64,000 bases of DNA from M30B19 sp041741535 (GTDB lineage: Bacteria > Planctomycetota > Planctomycetia > Pirellulales > Pirellulaceae). Where the stretch lies: the NCBI GenBank assembly GCA_041741535.1, contig JBGSJV010000062.1, positions 88,781 through 152,780 on the forward strand, written 5' to 3'. Numbering within the stretch: the stretch's first letter is position 1; each line of letters opens with the position of its first letter. Under the pieces are notes generated by a model. It had not been told where the DNA came from. It saw only the letters and a list, made by a program, of their open reading frames with translations, and did not search any database. The translations under genes were made by a program, and so were the position numbers. This document shows positions 8,799-16,991 of the stretch, one piece after another.

Positions 8799-10211
8799 AT
8801 GATGAGTGACACGGACACGCCCAAAGCAACCGACAATTCCGAGCCCTCGAGCACGGAGTCGTTAAACGACAATCGCCAATTTGCAAATTACCGCGAGGCG
8901 TTGCGATCCGTTCAGGTGACCTTGGAGAAATTGCGCGCCTGTCCTGAAGATGAACGCCAGGAAATGTTGGCCGACATCACACGTCTGTCCGACATGCAAG
9001 AGAAGTTGACGAAAGGTCGAATTGAGATTGTCGTCTTCGGCGAGATCAGTACGGGGAAGTCGGCATTGATCAACGCACTGATCGGGAGTGAAGTGACCAG
9101 CGTCAACGTGCAAGGCGGTTGGACTCGCGAAGTGTGGGGCACGACCTGGGACGGCTGTGGCTATCGGGTGCCCGGCCTGGAAGAATCGGAAGTGGTCTTG
9201 GTCGATACGCCGGGGATTAACGAAGTCCAAGGCGTCGATCGGCGACAAATGGCTGATGATGCGGCTCGTCGCGCGGACTTGCTGTTGTTTGTGACGGACT
9301 CGGATTTAAACGACGTGGAATACTCCGCGCTGTTGGAGTTGGCGGCAGTTCAGAAGCCGATGCTGGTGGTGCTGAACAAAAAGGATCTGTATTCCGCCGG
9401 TGATCGAGAGCGCATCTTACAAGTTCTGCAAAACGAGCGATTGTTTGGCACCGTGCGGCCTGAAGACTTCGTGATGGCGGCCGCCCAACCGCGACTGGTC
9501 GAGTACGTTTATGAGGAACGCAACGGCAGCGAACGCTCCGAGTGGCAACAGCCGGCCCCGGACGTTTCTGACTTGAAGGCTCGAATTATCGAGATCTTGG
9601 ATCGCGAGGGCAAAGGCCTCTTGGCGTTGAATGCGGCCATGTTTGCGGCCGACAAGTCCGATCGCGTAAAGTCGGTCCGGATTCACTTAAGGAGGCGTTA
9701 TGCTCAACAAGTGATTTGGAGTTTCGCCAGTTTCAAAGCAATCGTTGTGGGCGTGACCTTTGTCCCACTGTTGGATATTCTTTCGGGCTTCACCATTGAT
9801 GTGATGATGATTGTGGCCTTGTCGCAAGTCTACGGTATTCGCTTTTCGATGAACAACGCGCGCGAATTGGTGTGGAGCATCTTGAAGTCCGCCGGTTGGG
9901 TGGCAGGGATGAGTTACGCGATGGACGTCATGGCCATGGGCTTGAAGGCAATTTCGTTTGGCTTGGCCACGCCCTTAACCGCGGTTCCGCAAGGCGCGGC
10001 CGCTGGTTGGACCAGTTACTTGGTTGGTCGGGCGGCCGAATACTACTTCCAGCACGGTGGCAGTTGGGGGGGCGAATCGCCCAAAGCCGTGATTCGACAA
10101 ATCTTGGTCGACGTCGATAAGACTTCGGTACTAAATGGATTGAAGGACGAAATTCGGAAGAAGTTGTCCATAAACCGACATGCGAAAACAGAAGGACCAT
10201 CGACACCATGA
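8799..10211 (+). CDS. Second Era-like GTPase with hydrophobic C-terminal region
   Basis: A 470-residue protein related to the preceding GTPase but lacking its N-terminal membrane helices. The first 70 residues are polar and helical. G1 is GEISTGKSA (81-89), G3 DTPG (136-139) and G4 NKKD (193-196). After about residue 290 come several hydrophobic segments (VIWSFASFKAIVVGVTFVPL, and glycine-rich stretches to about 425) that look like the DUF697 part of its neighbour. Two adjacent ATGs (8799 and 8802) follow AAGAGG; the spacing slightly favours the second. It starts seven bases after the upstream stop, and its own TGA overlaps the next gene's ATG. The tandem pair suggests a heteromeric GTPase. 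Confidence 0.84.
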   Translation: MMSDTDTPKATDNSEPSSTESLNDNRQFANYREALRSVQVTLEKLRACPEDERQEMLADITRLSDMQEKLTKGRIEIVVFGEISTGKSALINALIGSEVTSVNVQGGWTREVWGTTWDGCGYRVPGLEESEVVLVDTPGINEVQGVDRRQMADDAARRADLLLFVTDSDLNDVEYSALLELAAVQKPMLVVLNKKDLYSAGDRERILQVLQNERLFGTVRPEDFVMAAAQPRLVEYVYEERNGSERSEWQQPAPDVSDLKARIIEILDREGKGLLALNAAMFAADKSDRVKSVRIHLRRRYAQQVIWSFASFKAIVVGVTFVPLLDILSGFTIDVMMIVALSQVYGIRFSMNNARELVWSILKSAGWVAGMSYAMDVMAMGLKAISFGLATPLTAVPQGAAAGWTSYLVGRAAEYYFQHGGSWGGESPKAVIRQILVDVDKTSVLNGLKDEIRKKLSINRHAKTEGPSTP

Positions 10212-10915
10212 CCGAACAAGAAATGAGCTTGGCCGAACTGGCCAAATACCTGCATTTGGATGTCACCAAGATCGAACGCTTGCTGAAGCAGGAAAAGATT
10301 CCGGCTCGGCGAGTGGGCGGCGAGTGGTCCTTCAACCTGCACGAAATCAATCGCTGGATGGAGCATCAAATCGGCGTCGCGGATGCGGAGGAACTGGAAA
10401 AGATGGAGATCTCGCTGCATCGACATGCCGGTAGCAGTCCCAATCCCGAGGCCATTATCCAAACACTTCTACCTGAGCATCACATCATCAAGCCTTTGCC
10501 GGCCCGAACGAAAGGTTCGGTGATTCGCGAAATCTGCGACCAAGCCATGCAATTGGGGCTGGTGTGGGACGCCAGTAAAATGGCCGAACTGATCGGTCAA
10601 CGTGAAGAGATGCACTCGACGGCTTTGGATAATGGTATGGCCTTGTTGCATCCCAGGCGACCGCAACCGGGCTTGATTGGGGACCCATTTTTGATCTTAG
10701 GCGTCACGTCGCAGGGAATTCCGTTTGGTGGTCCACGTGGGATGATGACCGACGTCTTTGTGCTGATTGGTTCGCGCGAAGACAGTGGGCACTTGCAAAC
10801 GCTGGCACGATTGTCACGCATCATCCAGGTCCCAGAAGCGCTCATCGCCATTCGCGAACTACCGACGCCTGGAGCGATTTGGGACGAGCTGCTAAAGATC
10901 GAATCTCAGCTATAA
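10208..10915 (+). CDS. Helix-turn-helix/PTS EIIA fusion protein
   Basis: A 235-residue protein in two parts. Residues 5-55 (MSLAELAKYLHLDVTKIERL to HEINRWMEHQI) are an excisionase/MerR-like helix-turn-helix with a RRVGGEW wing. Residues about 83-232 resemble a fructose/nitrogen-type EIIA (PtsN-like) domain, with REEMHSTALDNGMALLHPR carrying the probable phospho-acceptor His148, where the family has an SxxxxNGIAIPH-like motif. The start overlaps the GTPase stop (ATGA), so it belongs to the same operon. The fusion suggests a DNA-binding protein whose activity follows PTS-type phosphorylation. Similar fusions are known in planctomycetes as far as I recall. No EI, HPr or permease gene is present here. 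Confidence 0.85.
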   Translation: MTEQEMSLAELAKYLHLDVTKIERLLKQEKIPARRVGGEWSFNLHEINRWMEHQIGVADAEELEKMEISLHRHAGSSPNPEAIIQTLLPEHHIIKPLPARTKGSVIREICDQAMQLGLVWDASKMAELIGQREEMHSTALDNGMALLHPRRPQPGLIGDPFLILGVTSQGIPFGGPRGMMTDVFVLIGSREDSGHLQTLARLSRIIQVPEALIAIRELPTPGAIWDELLKIESQL

Positions 10916-10943
10916 AAGTGGCTGCGAAAGCGAGTTGAGAATT

Positions 10944-11315
10944 TCAGCCCGACAGCGATTTGTTCTCGGCAATCCGCGCGCGAACCAGTTTGCGAACCAG
11001 CGCGATTGGCAATGGTTGATCCGGCGTAAAGCGAATCGTCCCGGTGCTCGTTTCGAATGATTTTAATTCTTCAGCGAATTGGGCGACCGTTTGATTGCTC
11101 ATCAAGTAAAAACCGCAATGGGATTTTGTGGCACCTAACGCGACAAGCATGCGACCGTTGTGTCGAAAGGCGGCCAAGCCGTAACTGACACACTCGTCGG
11201 CACCGGGGGCCGTTGCGTGAATGACTTTTCGCAATCGCTCCAGAGCCAAGCGGAAATCGTCCGGCAACGCTTGTAGGTAACCGTCGAACGTAAGCTTTTT
11301 TTTTGATTTAGCCAT
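10944..11315 (-). CDS. DUF1801 family protein (YdhG-like)
   Basis: A 123-residue cytoplasmic protein with the DUF1801 pattern: FDGYLQALPDDFRLALERLR, then DECVSYGLAAFRHNGRMLVALGA, then CGFYLMSN and a basic C-terminal helix. Some members are described as iron-chaperone-like, but no function is secure. The start is the ATG at 11315. Codons 3-7 contain a nine-adenine run on the coding strand, a potential slippage site. It lies 24 bases downstream of the DUF1579 gene on the same strand and is probably co-transcribed with it. Confidence 0.82.
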   Translation of the reverse strand: MAKSKKKLTFDGYLQALPDDFRLALERLRKVIHATAPGADECVSYGLAAFRHNGRMLVALGATKSHCGFYLMSNQTVAQFAEELKSFETSTGTIRFTPDQPLPIALVRKLVRARIAENKSLSG

Positions 11316-11339
11316 GTTGGATCAACAAGTGTGGGAGGA

Positions 11340-11804
11340 TTAGGCCGTGGTCCTTGCCAAGATCGTTTCCAGGGCCTTCGCTTCGTCTTCGCCGGGCATG
11401 ATATTGAAGGCCGTCAGGCGAAGTCGACCATCTTCTAGCAACTCGTAACGAGTCTTCCAGCCCCATGTTGGATGTCCGCTGCCAACTTCGTATTGGCCGG
11501 TTACTTCAAAGCCTTGTGCGATCGCTGGACCTTGCGAAAACAGGATGGCATCGCTCATGTGAAAATCATCGATCCAAGAAACTTCGAACTGTTGGTTGAT
11601 CGAGTTGAACGCGATCAATTCCTCTCCTTGTCGGGGGCGTCCTTGGATCGTGCTGCGATAAACAAATCGTGCAAACTTACCGTCCATGACCGGTTCGATC
11701 GTTCCGAAAACTTCCGCCGTGTCTGCCAACATTTCCGGTTCGAACCAAGTCTGACAAGTGCCACGCCATGAACCGCAGAGGGCACGAAGGATTTCTTTGC
11801 TCAT
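11340..11804 (-). CDS. DUF1579 domain protein
   Basis: A 154-residue protein opening MSKEILRALCGSWRGTC. The WRGTCQTWFEP and YRSTIQGRPRQGEELIAFN segments match the lipocalin-like DUF1579 family, which is common in planctomycetes and has no known substrate. No signal peptide is visible. I start at 11804; a longer in-frame form from 11834 adds ten residues of poor quality. It lies between rsgA and the DUF1801 gene, all leftward, with short gaps. Confidence 0.75.
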   Translation of the reverse strand: MSKEILRALCGSWRGTCQTWFEPEMLADTAEVFGTIEPVMDGKFARFVYRSTIQGRPRQGEELIAFNSINQQFEVSWIDDFHMSDAILFSQGPAIAQGFEVTGQYEVGSGHPTWGWKTRYELLEDGRLRLTAFNIMPGEDEAKALETILARTTA

Positions 11805-11845
11805 TACGGAATCCCAACAACAGAGAAACGACAAATCAACGAAGC

Positions 11846-12979
11846 CTACAACAAGTCGCCCGCAAAAATTTGGCAGTAGCTGTCGTAGCGACGGAGGCTG
11901 ATCCGACCATCCGCGACCGCTGATTTTACGGCGCAGTCTTGTTCGTGGGTATGGCTACAGTTGGGAAAACGGCAACGATCGGCCCAGGCTCGAAATTCGC
12001 GAAACCATTGCGAGGCTTCCGCCGGGACCAAATCCCATAATTGGAATTGCCGTATTCCTGGAGTGTCGAGCACGTATCCACCCAGTTGGAGCGGAATCAA
12101 TTGGGCGGTGGTCGTGGTGTGTCGACCTTTTTGGTTTTCCTGACTGACGTGGCTGACTCGCAGCGCTAATCCCGGCTCGATGGCGTTGAGCAAAGAAGAT
12201 TTCCCAACACCGCTTTGACCAACGACGACGGTCCGCCGGTTCTGCAGCGATCGACGCAGTAAATCGATGCCCCACCCTTTGGTGGCCGAGATCGCCAGGA
12301 CTTCGTAGCCAAGTTGCGCGAAATTACCGATCGTCGGTTGCAAGTCGGCCGGGTCCACCAAGTCGATCTTATTCAACACGATGAGCGGCCGCACGCCGGA
12401 CTTCTCCGCCGTGACCAAGAACCGGTCGATTAGATTCGGCTTGATGCCGGGCTCGGCGCAGGAAGTAACAATCAAACACTGATGAATATTGGCGGCGATC
12501 AAGTGCTGTCGATTTCGACTGGTTCGACTAATGCAGCCGCGTCTTGGCTCAACACGCTGAATGACCCCACGATCGGGAGCCGAGAGTTTGACCATCACCA
12601 AGTCGCCAGCCACGACAACGTGACGCAAGTCCGTGCCTAATGTTTTTAAAAGACCTCGAGTCGAACAGACGATATCCACTCCGCCGTCGATGCGAACGAT
12701 ACTGTTCAAACCGTGAACTCGCAGCACTTGGCCGGACAAACATTGGTCCCCGGAGACATCCAGGACAATCGACTGGCCGGATTCGTCAGCAGTTGCCGCA
12801 ACTCCACGGACGACTCGCGATTTGACCAAGTCGCCGCGACCAGATAACCGCTCGTGACTCCGTTGATCGTCGGACGACTCGTCGGCACGAAATTGCCGCG
12901 TGACGTCGGAGTGTCGGGTCCGGGCTCCGTAGTGCTTGCGGAATTCGGTACGAACTTTCTTCTGCTTGTCTTTCGCCAT
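11846..12979 (-). CDS. rsgA: Small ribosomal subunit biogenesis GTPase RsgA
   Basis: A 377-residue circularly permuted GTPase that helps mature the 30S subunit. An N-terminal OB-fold follows a basic leader (MAKDKQKKVRTEFRKHYGAR). The permuted order is visible: G4 VLNKIDLVD precedes G1 GQSGVGKSSLLN and G3 DTPGIR, and a C-terminal zinc-binding CRFPNCSHTHEQDC completes the family signature. The start is the ATG at 12979; a longer frame exists to 13054 but would overlap the preceding gene's coding end. It follows the LPG-synthase-like gene with a gap of a few bases, so the two are probably co-transcribed. Confidence 0.95.
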   Translation of the reverse strand: MAKDKQKKVRTEFRKHYGARTRHSDVTRQFRADESSDDQRSHERLSGRGDLVKSRVVRGVAATADESGQSIVLDVSGDQCLSGQVLRVHGLNSIVRIDGGVDIVCSTRGLLKTLGTDLRHVVVAGDLVMVKLSAPDRGVIQRVEPRRGCISRTSRNRQHLIAANIHQCLIVTSCAEPGIKPNLIDRFLVTAEKSGVRPLIVLNKIDLVDPADLQPTIGNFAQLGYEVLAISATKGWGIDLLRRSLQNRRTVVVGQSGVGKSSLLNAIEPGLALRVSHVSQENQKGRHTTTTAQLIPLQLGGYVLDTPGIRQFQLWDLVPAEASQWFREFRAWADRCRFPNCSHTHEQDCAVKSAVADGRISLRRYDSYCQIFAGDLL

Positions 12980-12984
12980 AGGCG

Positions 12985-14043
12985 CTATGATAACTCCCGG
13001 TCGCGAACCGCGGCAGGTCCAGACGGCTGACGACTGGTCGCGTACAGCAACCAACCGATTCCTACCAAAACCAAAGTCAAGCCACGGTAGCCAGCGGCAA
13101 CCAAGATGCCAAAATTCATATTTTGCTGTTGGGTGGAAAAGGCCATGTACATCCAGCTCATGACCAATTCTTGGGACCCCAGCCCGCCGGGCAAAGGCGC
13201 AGCGCCCGCGATCAGGCTAAGCGGCGCGATCAGCAAGTGGTCTGCGATCCCAGGAGTTTCGTTGGTCAGACTTTGCGCGACGCAATAGACGCCCGTACTG
13301 AGACAACCCACATTGGCCGCACTCAGGAAGACCGCCAGGACCAACACGCCCGGTTGCCGACGATAGACGGGCAACAGTCGTAGCAAGTTCGCGCTTACTT
13401 CTCGCAGGCGTGGAGTGGGTAACCACGCAGCAAGACGGCCCGGCCATGACGTATTTGCCATGGCCAACACTCCAAGTCCGCCCAAGCCAGTCGCGAGAAT
13501 CAAGCCCACGGCCAAACGCCAAACTTGGATCAGCCCATTTGTCCGCACCGGGTCCGCTGCGGCCAAAATCGACCACGGGATCAAACAGCCAATCACGGCG
13601 ACCGCCGCAAACATCGTCAATAAACCGATGCCCCGATCCAAGAGTACGGTTGCGGCACCATGCGTTTTTTGCTGCGGGTGTTCCCGGCAAAGCCAATAGA
13701 CTCGCAATAAATCGCCGCCCGCAACTCCAAAACTAATCAGTTGAAAGGGCTGCGACATCAGACTCCAGCGAATGGCTTCGCCTAGTCGCAGCGGCAACCC
13801 CGCTCCGATCACCAAGCTCCACCAACGGACGAACGACAGGGTGTATCCAGCACTGACACAAATAAACCCCAGTGCCAACCACTCCCATCGTTTGGGTTGT
13901 TGCAACAGTTCGCCCACGATCTTGTTGCCGGCAGCCTGGTAACCGACTATCCCCAACAAAGTCAGGGAAACGACGATCTTTACGATCACGCTCCATCGAG
14001 CTAGAGGTTGCTTACGAATAGAACTTTCTCTTAACGACACCAA
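12985..14043 (-). CDS. Lysylphosphatidylglycerol synthase-like transmembrane protein (UPF0104)
   Basis: A polytopic membrane protein of about 352 residues with seven or eight hydrophobic segments. Family hallmarks are RWWSLVIGAGLPLRLGEAIRW, ISFGVAGGDLLRVYWL with ATVLLDRGIGLL, and near the C-terminus PLSLIAGAAPLPGGLGSQE. These match the flippase-like membrane domain of MprF and stand-alone YbhN-type proteins. The C-terminal aminoacyl-transfer domain of MprF is absent, so lipid lysylation is unlikely; lipid translocation is the usual guess. No ATG is in frame at the right place: the start is TTG at 14043 or GTG at 14040. It is co-directional with rsgA. Confidence 0.85.
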   Translation of the reverse strand: MVSLRESSIRKQPLARWSVIVKIVVSLTLLGIVGYQAAGNKIVGELLQQPKRWEWLALGFICVSAGYTLSFVRWWSLVIGAGLPLRLGEAIRWSLMSQPFQLISFGVAGGDLLRVYWLCREHPQQKTHGAATVLLDRGIGLLTMFAAVAVIGCLIPWSILAAADPVRTNGLIQVWRLAVGLILATGLGGLGVLAMANTSWPGRLAAWLPTPRLREVSANLLRLLPVYRRQPGVLVLAVFLSAANVGCLSTGVYCVAQSLTNETPGIADHLLIAPLSLIAGAAPLPGGLGSQELVMSWMYMAFSTQQQNMNFGILVAAGYRGLTLVLVGIGWLLYATSRQPSGPAAVRDRELS

Positions 14044-14275
14044 TCATTCGCAGTTTGAAAAAAGGAACTATCCCGCCCTACACTGTGCCGCGCCTTGCTG
14101 ACCTCATATTAAGCTGTGACCAGGCGTTCGTCCACGGAACCCAGGCAGGGAATGGCTGGCCTGTATCTTGGGCAATTTGCCTGGCGTACAATTGCCCCAT
14201 CTCGGGAGCCGAGCGACGGGTTCGCGAATCACCCAATATTTTTCAGATCCTTGCCGAATCAACGAGGTAGATCCT

Positions 14276-15013
14276 ATGGAATGGACGGAAGGAGTGGTCC
14301 GCAGCAAGCGAGTTTGGTCGCCCGGTTTGTTTACATTGGCGATCGAAGCACCTGAAGTTCAGACCTTTGAACCGGGTCAGTTTCTGCAATTAGGAATCGA
14401 ACGACCGGCGGGGCAACTGCATCGCCCCTATAGTGTGGCCTCGCCGCCAGGGGAGCTCTTGGAGTTCTTTATTGTGCTGGTGGAAACCGGACAATTGACA
14501 CCCCTCTTGTGGCAAATGGAACCGGGAGCTCGGATTGGCGTGAGCAAGAAGGCTGCCGGCGGATTTACGTTGAAGAGATGTCCCGATGCGTCAACCCTGT
14601 GGATGATTGGTACGGGAACTGGCTTGGCTCCGTACATCGCCATGCTGCGCTGCCCGGAAGTTTGGCAGCGGTACGAGAAACTTGTCTTGGTGCACGGGAT
14701 ACGACATGTGGCGGATCTCGCCTATCAGGATGAAATTGCCGGGTATTCCGAACAGTGGGGCTCGCGGTTTGTCTTCGCTCCTGTGATCTCGCGCGAACAA
14801 GCTCCCGGAGCTTTGTTCGGTCGCATTACTCGTTGCCTTATGGATGGTTCTTTGGAGACGATGTCGCAATCCCAAATCACAACCGAATCCTGCGTGATGA
14901 TGTGCGGCAACCCGGACATGTTGGACGAAATGGAAAAATTGCTTGGCGAACGCGGCCTGCATCGAAATCGACATTCGCATCCCGGTCAAATCGTCGTCGA
15001 GCGTTATTGGTAG
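14276..15013 (+). CDS. fpr: Ferredoxin/flavodoxin-NADP+ reductase
   Basis: A 245-residue flavoprotein that moves electrons between NADPH and ferredoxin or flavodoxin. The FAD-binding motif is HRPYSVASPPGE, the NADP-binding start is MIGTGTGLAPYIAML, and the late pyridine-nucleotide motif is MMCGNPDMLDEM. The C-terminus ends in IVVERYW, the aromatic tail of bacterial (subclass II) Fpr enzymes. Start ATG at 14276, preceded by GAGG about ten bases upstream. It stands alone between divergent and unrelated neighbours. No oxidative-stress regulator site was recognised. Confidence 0.92.
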   Translation: MEWTEGVVRSKRVWSPGLFTLAIEAPEVQTFEPGQFLQLGIERPAGQLHRPYSVASPPGELLEFFIVLVETGQLTPLLWQMEPGARIGVSKKAAGGFTLKRCPDASTLWMIGTGTGLAPYIAMLRCPEVWQRYEKLVLVHGIRHVADLAYQDEIAGYSEQWGSRFVFAPVISREQAPGALFGRITRCLMDGSLETMSQSQITTESCVMMCGNPDMLDEMEKLLGERGLHRNRHSHPGQIVVERYW

Positions 15014-15332
15014 CCAGGATTGGCGAGGCGTTTCCAGCGTTTCATTGCGCACACTCTGCATATTCGGTCGTGCTCCGCTGATTCTCCGACGCGGCGGGCA
15101 CATTCTGTTGTGGGGGCCGAGAAACGGCGTCGATACCACCGTTGTGCTATTCGGCACGGCGGTGATGAACCACCATTTATTAACGCCTCGGGAGTCTGGT
15201 CGGTAACGGCCACCGGTCAATCTAGCCACGGACGGAGCCCGGGCTGGAAGTTGTACCGGTCGTGCGGATTTTTATCCCACGAGGCACCGACCAAACCATG
15301 TCAAGAACAAGATTGAATAAGGGAGTGTTCCG
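15014..15332. other. Intergenic region upstream of csrA
   Basis: About 320 bases with no gene or clear repeat that I can support. It must hold the csrA promoter and leader; AAGGGAG lies just before the csrA ATG. Confidence 0.5.
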
Positions 15333-15548
15333 ATGCTAGTGTTGTCAAGGCACCGAGACGAAAGCATCATGATCGGTGACAACGTAATGATCACGATTGT
15401 CGATATTCGGGGTGACAAAGTAAGGTTGGGGATCGAAGCCCCCCAAGACATCCCCGTTCACCGCCAAGAAGTCTACGAAGCCATCAAGCGTGAGAATCAA
15501 AAAGCCGCACGCGTGAACCCTTCCGAAATCTCCGACATCGGCAAGTAA
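15333..15548 (+). CDS. csrA: Carbon storage regulator CsrA (translational regulator)
   Basis: A 71-residue RNA-binding dimer that blocks translation by binding GGA motifs in mRNA leaders. MLVLSRHRDESIMIGDNVMI and VRLGIEAPQDIPVHRQEVYE are diagnostic. The N-terminal (LVLSRHR) and C-terminal RNA-contact strands (VHRQEVYEAI) are intact. The start ATG is preceded by AAGGGAGTG. A strong intrinsic terminator follows about 30 bases after the stop. The convergent downstream gene is fliW, its known protein antagonist. Confidence 0.97.
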   Translation: MLVLSRHRDESIMIGDNVMITIVDIRGDKVRLGIEAPQDIPVHRQEVYEAIKRENQKAARVNPSEISDIGK

Positions 15549-15575
15549 TTCAGCCGAACTCTATCGCATTGAAAC

Positions 15576-15600
15576 ACGCCACTTTACGTGGCGTTTTTTT
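15576..15600 (+). terminator. Intrinsic terminator after csrA
   Basis: A perfect 7-bp stem, ACGCCAC (15576-15582) and GTGGCGT (15588-15594), encloses a 5-base loop and runs into a T tract to 15600. It ends the csrA transcript just before the convergent fliW stop. Confidence 0.92.
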
Positions 15601-15609
15601 GTTGTTGAA

Positions 15610-16050
15610 TCAAGCGATCTTGCGAACGGATGCTGGCAATTCGGCCAACGGGTACTGAAGCGGTTGTTCGTCGGCGGTGACCACTTGGCAACCAACTCGC
15701 CGATCCAAGTTGACCACGATGGGCGCCCGAAGATTACAGGTCAACGTCTGGCCGTTGCGGCTCACGACGGCCAACACGGCCGCCTGCTCTTCCTTGGCGA
15801 GCGACAACAAGGCAATTTGTCGTTCGTCCAATTGCACTTGGTACTGATTGACGAAGCGCCTTGGCGAGACGACCGGGAGAGCAACCTCCGGATTCGTCAT
15901 GCTTTGCAACCAGGCGACCGCCGAGTTATTCAGATCGGACAGAAGAACCCACTGCTGTTGGGTCTCAAACCCAAACAGCCCGTATCGAAAGAATAAGATA
16001 TCGTTCGATTGGATTTCGACTACTCCAAATCGTGTTGTCTCCAGCTTCAT
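15610..16050 (-). CDS. fliW: Flagellar assembly factor FliW
   Basis: A 146-residue cytoplasmic protein that binds CsrA and is displaced by flagellin, coupling flagellin synthesis to filament export. Family features are FRYGLFGFETQQQWVLL near the N-terminus, the central AWLQSMTNPEVALPVVSPRRF, and NLRAPIVVNLDRRVGCQVV near the end. The start is ATG at 16050. It is convergent with csrA rather than in the common fliW-csrA operon order, and no other flagellar gene is in the window. Its presence implies that the organism makes flagella. Confidence 0.95.
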   Translation of the reverse strand: MKLETTRFGVVEIQSNDILFFRYGLFGFETQQQWVLLSDLNNSAVAWLQSMTNPEVALPVVSPRRFVNQYQVQLDERQIALLSLAKEEQAAVLAVVSRNGQTLTCNLRAPIVVNLDRRVGCQVVTADEQPLQYPLAELPASVRKIA

Positions 16051-16187
16051 AGCAACTCACCGCAACTGTGGGAAAGTGAAACACGGATGGAAAATCGGAA
16101 CCGTCCGCCCAGCATTGACAAGATCGGCGGACCAGCCAGAATGCATGAGTAAAAACGGCAAAATCGTCACAAACGTTAGGATACACC

Positions 16188-16766
16188 ATGATCCTGCTGA
16201 TCGATAATTACGATAGCTTTACGTACAATTTGGTCCATCGCATCGGGGAATTGGATTCAAACACCGACGTCCAGGTCTATCGCAATGACGAAATCACGGT
16301 CGGTAAGATACGTAGTTTGCGACCTTCGCACATTGTCATTTCCCCGGGACCGTGTTCGCCATCCGAGGCCGGGATCAGTGTGGCCGTGGTCGAGGAATTG
16401 TTGACCGAATTCCCGATTTTGGGGGTTTGTCTGGGGCACCAATCGATTGGCCAAGCAACCGGCGGCAAGATCGTGCGGGCCGTTGATTTGAAACACGGCA
16501 AAGTCGACCAAATTCATCACCGAGGCGAAGGATTGTTCGCAGGTTTGTCATCGCCCCTAATCGCAACGCGGTACCACAGTTTGGTGATTTCACCTGAGAC
16601 GCTGAATCCCGACTTTGAAGTGCACGCCTGGGCAAACGCTTCGAACGGATCACGTGAAATCATGGCCATCAAACATCGGCGTCTGCCGGTCTATGGCCTG
16701 CAGTTTCATCCGGAAAGCTTCCTCTCCGAAACCGGCCCCCAATTGCTGCGCGCGTTTTTGAGCTAG
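16188..16766 (+). CDS. trpG: Glutamine amidotransferase of anthranilate/aminodeoxychorismate synthase
   Basis: A 192-residue class I glutaminase subunit delivering ammonia to TrpE or PabB. It opens MILLIDNYDSFTYNLVH. The catalytic cysteine is in GVCLGHQSIGQA, the oxyanion region in VISPGPCSPSEAG, and the catalytic His/Glu pair in LQFHPESFLSE. No trpE or pabB lies beside it, so it may serve one or both pathways; TrpG and PabA cannot be separated by motif. Start ATG at 16188. Confidence 0.93.
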   Translation: MILLIDNYDSFTYNLVHRIGELDSNTDVQVYRNDEITVGKIRSLRPSHIVISPGPCSPSEAGISVAVVEELLTEFPILGVCLGHQSIGQATGGKIVRAVDLKHGKVDQIHHRGEGLFAGLSSPLIATRYHSLVISPETLNPDFEVHAWANASNGSREIMAIKHRRLPVYGLQFHPESFLSETGPQLLRAFLS

Positions 16767-16991
16767 CCGCGCTGCCCTGGAGCGACGACGGAGTTCAGCA
16801 AGCGTGAATAACAAATGAATCGCGGTTTTGAACCCAAAAGGAATTAATTCGACGGTTTCGGTCAATTCCGTTCTGTGTCCGCGAAATCGCCTTGACGCTT
16901 TGGTACCGCCATGTACACTCGCGTGCTGCAATCGGGGCCCCAGCAGACCGCCACCGGTCTGGCTATTGGTCTTGTTCACGCGTAATGACTC

